20,636 nucleotides of DNA from NCBI GenBank assembly GCA_946633495.1, contig CAMPAX010000016.1, positions 1-20,636 on the forward strand. The letters are read 5' to 3'. Below are positions 15,788 through 20,636 of the stretch, piece by piece. The translations under genes were made by a program, and so were the position numbers. Under the pieces are notes generated by a model. The model searched no databases. It was not told where the DNA came from and saw only the letters and a list, made by a program, of their open reading frames with translations. Position 1 is the stretch's first letter. Every line of letters starts with the position of its first letter. This stretch comes from an uncultured Lachnospiraceae bacterium. Lineage in GTDB: Bacteria > Bacillota > Clostridia > Lachnospirales > Lachnospiraceae.

Positions 15788-18700
15788 TCACTCATCACTC
15801 TCTTCATCTGCATCTTCAAGAAGCATATCAAGGAATGTCTCCTCATCCCTGCTGCTCTTCATCTTTGCATTCTTCAGCGGCACCCTGTGCTTCTTTCCCG
15901 TCTCCGACAGTTCTGCCATGATCGCATCCTGACTGGGGGCTTTCGGAACATAATTCTCTCTTGATTCATTCTTCCGGAACCTGCAGACCACTGCGGAATC
16001 ACAATAATCGCATGCCCCCTTCTGACGACCGCTGACTCTGGTCGGGAGTTTTCGGATGTCACCCCTGAGGATATGCTCCGTCATCTCCTTCATTTTGAAC
16101 ACTGCATACTCCCCGATGCCATCCATAAGCTCGGTGGTCGCAAGGACACTCCCCTCCGTCGGGGATACACCGGTGCTCTTTGCCACCTTGATGGGCAGGA
16201 TCTTTGCAGCCTTAAGATTCCGGCTTTCATCCACCGCATCCGGATCCTGAAGTTCCACGATATAGTGCTTCGGCAGGGCCCCCCCTTCTTCCGTGGGGCT
16301 GATATTCGGTACTCCCCGTAATTTCAGGGCTTTCTCCATCTCCTCACGCGCAGCCTCCTCCTCACTGGAAAAATCCTTTCCCAGTTTGGTAAGCACCGGC
16401 TCGTCCACATGATAGTAGTACATTCCCGCAGGGAACACGGACACTTCGTCCTGTCCTTCCGTCGATGATGCGCCCTGCTCCGCCGATGCCGCGCCCTGCT
16501 CTGCCGACGCTGCGCCCTGCTCCGCCGACTTTCCTTCCTGTGCGGCAGCCGCCTTCTGTCTGAAGATTTCCGTCAGGATCCTAAGATATACGGTGAGCTG
16601 CAGATTCCGTCCGTCCCGAAGATCACAAAGATCCATCTTCTTATCACCGGTCTTATAATCAAGGATCCGAAGGAAGACGGTTCCATCCTCCGGCGAGGTC
16701 CATGTATCCAGCCGGTCGATCACACCGTTGATCCTCACCGTCTCTTTACGCCCGTTCGGTCCCTCCGCCTCAAATTCTGCAGAAAAATCACCCTCCATCA
16801 CTTCCGGAAGAAGCTTGCTTCCGGAGAGCTGTGATCTCAGCATATCCACTGTGGTCTCCGCCAGCTCACCGATCTCGGTCAGCGTCAGATCCGTTTTTCC
16901 ATCCCGGTGTTCTTCCTCCAGAAGCTCCGGTTTCTTCTCTCGGATCGCATCCCCCACTGCCTGTTGTACCAACGATGTCAGCTTCTCCTCCGGCAGATTC
17001 TTCCAATCATTTTTATGTTCCCTTTTCACCCGCTGAAATACAAGCTCCAGGGTTTTATGCAGGATCTCTCCCACATCCAGCTCCCTCATCAAATGCGTTC
17101 TTCTGGGGGCAAGCTTTAGAATGTATCTGAGGAAATACGCATACGGACAGTTGGCGTATTTTTCCAATTGAGAGACGGAGACGCGTACATTCAACCGGTG
17201 CATCAGTTCCGGCGGGAGCATCTCCCGTCCCTGCTGCACCTTTTCGCGCCGCTTCGGGATCTCCGGGAAGACTTCCGCCAGCGCATTCATAACGATCTGA
17301 TCCGCGATGGAAACTCCCTTTTCTTCATTTTCTTCATTTTCTCTTTCCGGGTCAGATCCCGGAGCGGTTTTTTCGTTCTTCTTTTGCTGCTCTTCCTCAC
17401 GCTCCAGCAGCCGCATATACTCCAAACGATCGGGGATCACATTTCCGGAAACCTGCTTCCGGATCCGCTTCTCTTCCCGGAGCATGGGGAATAACCGTTC
17501 GATCCGTCCCAGCAGGAATGACTTCTCCATCTCCTGCGTGGATTTACTCTTTTCCGCATATGTAATGATCAGCTGCTCCGTCGGCTTGCTGAATGCAAGA
17601 TAGAGGGCAAACTGCTCCCGGAACCTTTTCTTCGTTTCGTCGGGCGCAAGTCTCCCGAATCCCGAGCTTATGCCTTCGCCCGCACCTCCCGCGCTTTCTT
17701 TCCTGCCACTGACCGCGGAATCCTCCAGCGCTTCCTCCAGCCGGGTCCTGTCCCGGTCAGACAGAAGCCCTCCCGAGCTCCTGGGTTTCGGCAGGATCCC
17801 TTCATTGAATCCGATCACATACAGCACTTTCACGTTACCGATCCGGGTACGGACCAGATCTCCGATCAGTACAGAATCCTGCGTCGGAGGGATCACTCCG
17901 ATCCGGATCTCACGAACACCGATGAGCAACGTCTCCCGGAGTTCATGCAAGGTCATTTTACGGTCGCCGAGGATCGACTCGGTCTTTTCCAGTACGGAGA
18001 GGTATTTCTCGTAAATTCCCGGATATGCCTTTGCCTCCGCGGGATAGCCCATCTTTGTCAGATCATTTTCCGCCTCATCTCCCCGCTCCGAAAGTCCAAG
18101 CCTTGGATCCTCGGCCAGAGAAGAGAGTCCCCGGATCATCCGACTTACGGAATACTGCTTTCCGCCGGCAAAAGGAAGAACCGGTTCCATGATCGAAAGG
18201 AAAAGCTGACGCAGTTCTTCCATCTGCTCCAGCTGATTTTCTTCCGTTTCCGTCCTTTCTCTTTGTTCCTTTGCGGCCGCTCCGCCCACAAAATGCTCCA
18301 CGGGCTTCTGCCAAAGCTTCTTTCCTCGAATCCCGTGAGCGATGACAAAATTCTCCAGCCATTCCGTCACTCCGGAATCCAATCCAAGTTCCTGCACCGC
18401 CCGTTCCAGCACGCCGGTTTTCAGAAACGCAAAAACACTCTCATATGTAAAGTCCCGGTCCAGCATTTCCAGGACAAAAAGCTGAGCATCGATGATGGGG
18501 TTATTCACAAAGGTTCTTGTCCGGTCTGTAAAATACGGCAGACCATACTCCCGCATCACCAGATCCACATAGCCGCCGACTCCATCCGGATCTGCGGTGA
18601 GGATCGCCGCATCACGATAGCGGAAGCTGCCATTTCCACTTCGTACCCGGTCCCGGATATCCTCTGCCACAACCCGAAGCTCTTCCACGGAGTTCACCGT

Positions 18701-19657
18701 CCTCCAGACAGAGATCCCGGAAACTCCCAAGAGGGATTCCTTCCCTCCTTCCCCGCCTTTATACTCCACTACCGGAAACCGGAACACCTGCTTTGTCAGG
18801 AAACGGAGGGGTGTGTTCACCGGCAGTTCCGGCTGTGTCATCAGGTCCGCATCCGGTGCGATCCGGATCAGCTGTTCCAACATTTCCGTGCTTTGCTCGA
18901 ACATGAGATTCCGGGTATCTTCCGGATCCAGAGTGATGGTAAAGGTCATAGAGGCCGCACGATTCGTCAGACATCCAAGGACCTTTCTCTGAGCCGCGGT
19001 AAATCCCGTGAATCCATCAAAATAAAACACAGCTCCGTCCACGGCGCCTACATCCTCGGGCTCTGCCAAAAGCCGTGCCAGATAAGCCGGGAGTTCCTCG
19101 GCAACCATGTACTGCTCTATAAAAGCAGAATCCTCACGAAAGGCCCGGTAAATGGTCAGCACATCCTTCAGTTTTCTTTTCAGATGCAAATGCTGTTCCG
19201 AAAGTGCTTCTACGGCATGCTCCAACTCCTCCGGTCCGATATCAAACATCAGGAATTCCGAGAACAGAGACTTCAGTTCATCGATAAATCCCTGCCTGTC
19301 CACACTCCCGCTGTAAAGCTCCAGGTCACTTCGAACCTTTCCCACCACGGACCGAAGCAGGATCGTTTTTCCGTAATCCTCCAGCACCTGACGCATGGAC
19401 TTTCCCTGCTCCTCGAAGATCCGATATGCCAGACGTGTGAAGCCGATGATGTCGATATTGAAAAATCCTGCCCGTCCCGTCCGCTCCCGGTTAACCTTGA
19501 GGATCCTTTGCTCCATGCTGCTTCCGGACTGTTCCGGAACGATCAGATAAAACCGCTGTTCCGGATGCGCCGCTGCCAGATCCACCAATTCTTCATATAT
19601 TCTCGTTGACTTTCCCGAACCGGCCGACCCGGTCAGGATCTTAACGTCTGCTTTCAT
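15788..19657 (-). CDS. addB: ATP-dependent helicase/nuclease subunit B (AddB)
   Basis: The 1289-residue partner of AddA: an inactivated-helicase-like subunit that carries a second nuclease and an iron-sulfur cluster and recognises chi. Walker A is GSAGSGKS (10-17). The four cluster cysteines are in place: C837 in YANCPYAYF, and C1216, C1219, C1225 in CDYCDSAVVC. Nuclease residues include H867 (GEILHKTLE) and D1000/K1002 in DYKTGD. A low-complexity insert with SAEQGAA repeats (coded at about 16470-16527) sits just after the nuclease strand, and the C-terminus is acidic. It is the first gene of the series; GAGGG precedes the start. Upstream on the minus strand TGATAGAAT (plus 19725-19733) may be an extended -10, with a poor -35. 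Confidence 0.97.
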   Translation of the reverse strand: MKADVKILTGSAGSGKSTRIYEELVDLAAAHPEQRFYLIVPEQSGSSMEQRILKVNRERTGRAGFFNIDIIGFTRLAYRIFEEQGKSMRQVLEDYGKTILLRSVVGKVRSDLELYSGSVDRQGFIDELKSLFSEFLMFDIGPEELEHAVEALSEQHLHLKRKLKDVLTIYRAFREDSAFIEQYMVAEELPAYLARLLAEPEDVGAVDGAVFYFDGFTGFTAAQRKVLGCLTNRAASMTFTITLDPEDTRNLMFEQSTEMLEQLIRIAPDADLMTQPELPVNTPLRFLTKQVFRFPVVEYKGGEGGKESLLGVSGISVWRTVNSVEELRVVAEDIRDRVRSGNGSFRYRDAAILTADPDGVGGYVDLVMREYGLPYFTDRTRTFVNNPIIDAQLFVLEMLDRDFTYESVFAFLKTGVLERAVQELGLDSGVTEWLENFVIAHGIRGKKLWQKPVEHFVGGAAAKEQRERTETEENQLEQMEELRQLFLSIMEPVLPFAGGKQYSVSRMIRGLSSLAEDPRLGLSERGDEAENDLTKMGYPAEAKAYPGIYEKYLSVLEKTESILGDRKMTLHELRETLLIGVREIRIGVIPPTQDSVLIGDLVRTRIGNVKVLYVIGFNEGILPKPRSSGGLLSDRDRTRLEEALEDSAVSGRKESAGGAGEGISSGFGRLAPDETKKRFREQFALYLAFSKPTEQLIITYAEKSKSTQEMEKSFLLGRIERLFPMLREEKRIRKQVSGNVIPDRLEYMRLLEREEEQQKKNEKTAPGSDPERENEENEEKGVSIADQIVMNALAEVFPEIPKRREKVQQGREMLPPELMHRLNVRVSVSQLEKYANCPYAYFLRYILKLAPRRTHLMRELDVGEILHKTLELVFQRVKREHKNDWKNLPEEKLTSLVQQAVGDAIREKKPELLEEEHRDGKTDLTLTEIGELAETTVDMLRSQLSGSKLLPEVMEGDFSAEFEAEGPNGRKETVRINGVIDRLDTWTSPEDGTVFLRILDYKTGDKKMDLCDLRDGRNLQLTVYLRILTEIFRQKAAAAQEGKSAEQGAASAEQGAASAEQGASSTEGQDEVSVFPAGMYYYHVDEPVLTKLGKDFSSEEEAAREEMEKALKLRGVPNISPTEEGGALPKHYIVELQDPDAVDESRNLKAAKILPIKVAKSTGVSPTEGSVLATTELMDGIGEYAVFKMKEMTEHILRGDIRKLPTRVSGRQKGACDYCDSAVVCRFRKNESRENYVPKAPSQDAIMAELSETGKKHRVPLKNAKMKSSRDEETFLDMLLEDADEESDE
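16470..16527 (-). repeat. 21-bp in-frame repeat in addB
   Basis: About 2.8 copies of a 21-bp unit (from 16470, 16491 and 16512) encode SAEQGAA-type heptads in the insert between the nuclease core and the C-terminal cysteines of AddB. Units differ at a few third and second codon positions. Confidence 0.85.
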
Positions 19658-19831
19658 ACCACTGCCCTCATCCCGTTCTATGAATCACATAAACTCCATA
19701 AGAAAAACATCTGTTCCCCTCTTCATTCTATCAGATACCTATACCTCACGCCACCAAAAGTATGAAGATATCATCAGAAAAGGACGGAGCGAACTGTATC
19801 TCATATAGCCAAAATGGTTGCCTCCGCCGCC

Positions 19832-19860
19832 TTGATAGATTCCGCAGGAAATGCTATAAT
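19832..19860 (+). promoter_or_regulatory. Extended -10 promoter of the PRTase-like gene
   Basis: TTGATA (19832-19837) and TATAAT (19855-19860) are 17 bp apart, with TGC directly before the -10 (TGCTATAAT). The fit to sigma-A is very close. Transcription should start near 19867, giving a leader of about 46 nt. Confidence 0.88.
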
Positions 19861-19912
19861 GATTTTCGTGTTATGAAAGCGGACACGTTTTGGTTTTGAA
19901 AAGGAGGATACC

Positions 19913-20551
19913 ATGGCGAATACTTACAGGATCAATTCACCGTACAATAATCTGATCAAATTAAATGTGACACCCGGACATTTTGCCACAACCCAGTCTC
20001 ATATCAACGCATACATCGATCTGACTACTTTGAAAGCCAGAAGCAGTGAAGCTAAGGCCGTAGCCAAATCCATCAGTTCGGAATATATGGCAACCACCGT
20101 TGTGGACGTGATCATCTGCATGGACGGCACGGATGTGATCGGTGCCTATCTGGCTGACGAGCTTACGAATTCGGGTGTTATGTGTATGAATGCCCACGGC
20201 TCCATCTACGTTATCACGCCGGAGCAGAATGCCATGGGTCAGCTGACCTTCACGGACAATGTGGTTCCGATGGTGAACGGCAAGCATGTCCTGCTGCTCC
20301 TCGCAACCGCTTCCACAGGACATACGGTTGAGAAGGCCATCGAGTGCATCAATTACTATGGCGGCATCATCGAGGGGATCTCCTCGATCTTCACCGCAAC
20401 CGATGAAATCGACGGTTATCCGATCCACTCTGTCTTCCATAAGAAGGATGTGGAGGGTTACGATTCCTTCCCGTCTTCTGCCTGCCCCTTCTGCCAAAGC
20501 GGTGCAAAGCTGGACGGTATCATTTCCGCCGGCGGACTGAAGGCGCTGTAA
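19913..20551 (+). CDS. Phosphoribosyltransferase-like protein
   Basis: A 212-residue protein behind AAAGGAGGAT. The order of elements fits a type I phosphoribosyltransferase: VVDVIICMDGTDVIGAYLADEL (63-84) as the strand-helix before the active site, then HVLLLLATASTGHTVEKAIE (125-144) in the place of the PRPP loop, and a C-terminal CPFCQSGAKLDG (191-202) resembling the Cys-containing tail of some orotate phosphoribosyltransferases. The loop lacks the usual acidic pair (DD/ED before the TTG), having ATASTGHT instead. It may be a PyrE-like enzyme with altered chemistry, or a non-catalytic relative; a firm name is not justified. It is a single-gene unit, divergent from addB, with its own promoter and terminator. 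Confidence 0.8.
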   Translation: MANTYRINSPYNNLIKLNVTPGHFATTQSHINAYIDLTTLKARSSEAKAVAKSISSEYMATTVVDVIICMDGTDVIGAYLADELTNSGVMCMNAHGSIYVITPEQNAMGQLTFTDNVVPMVNGKHVLLLLATASTGHTVEKAIECINYYGGIIEGISSIFTATDEIDGYPIHSVFHKKDVEGYDSFPSSACPFCQSGAKLDGIISAGGLKAL

Positions 20552-20585
20552 TTCCATACAGGATATCTATATACTTAGGTTAAAA

Positions 20586-20622
20586 GGAGCAGCATTCCGC
20601 TTACACGGATGCTGCTCTTTTC
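20586..20622 (+). terminator. Intrinsic terminator of the PRTase-like gene
   Basis: GAGCAGCAT-TCCG (20587-20599) pairs with CGGATGCTGCTC (20606-20617) with one bulged T and a six-base loop, followed by TTTTCACTCTTTC. It lies 35 bp after the stop. Confidence 0.8.
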
Positions 20623-20636
20623 ACTCTTTCTTTATT

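Noticed and set aside
17945..19609. 554-residue plus-strand ORF opposite addB
   Set aside because: It is fully antisense to addB, which has intact Walker A and cluster cysteines. The translation is rich in His, Arg, Leu and Gln with no domain and no ribosome binding site, as expected for a shadow frame.
19961..20557. 198-residue minus-strand ORF at the right edge
   Set aside because: It is antisense to the PRTase-like gene, which has a promoter, ribosome binding site and terminator on the plus strand. It has no such signals.

Overview
The window looks like ordinary chromosome from a Gram-positive anaerobe of the class Clostridia, most likely Lachnospiraceae. The basis is AddAB rather than RecBCD, QueH as the epoxyqueuosine reductase, a bacilli-type QueF, strong AGGAGG-like ribosome binding sites, sigma-A type promoters, about 50% GC, and several small membrane or zinc-ribbon proteins of kinds common in that family. 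Placement is by recollection of protein families; no database was searched. I see no rRNA, tRNA, CRISPR array, insertion sequence or phage gene.

Left part (1-5711). A minus-strand set reads right to left: queH, a SAM methyltransferase, hslO (Hsp33), an MraY-like lipid phosphotransferase, and a zinc-ribbon protein with tandem Met/Pro/Gln repeats that runs off the left edge. queH, the methyltransferase and hslO are packed with gaps or overlaps of a few bases. Between the last two genes lies a 75-bp array of 5-mers. Divergent from queH is an orphan 77-aa gene with a near-consensus promoter and a strong terminator. Then come a DUF6106-like membrane protein and ispF, both on the minus strand.

Middle (5712-8179). 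A plus-strand gene encodes a Gly/Ser-rich, two-helix membrane protein with a TPM-like domain. It converges on a six-helix DUF308/HdeD-like membrane gene, and the two share a stem-loop terminator.

Right part (8180-19657). A long minus-strand series reads addB, addA, queF, folC, a 48-aa ORF, and a zinc-ribbon/TPR/coiled-coil membrane protein. It combines double-strand break repair (AddAB), queuosine precursor synthesis (QueF makes preQ1; QueH acts at the last step of the same pathway) and folate polyglutamylation. Divergent from addB, at the right edge, is a phosphoribosyltransferase-like gene with its own near-consensus extended -10 promoter and a terminator.

I did not find a convincing new biological system. 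The points most worth a second look are the PRTase-like protein with an altered PRPP loop, the MraY homologue with a changed His motif, short in-frame tandem repeats in three genes, the non-coding 5-mer array, and the two small unassigned genes.
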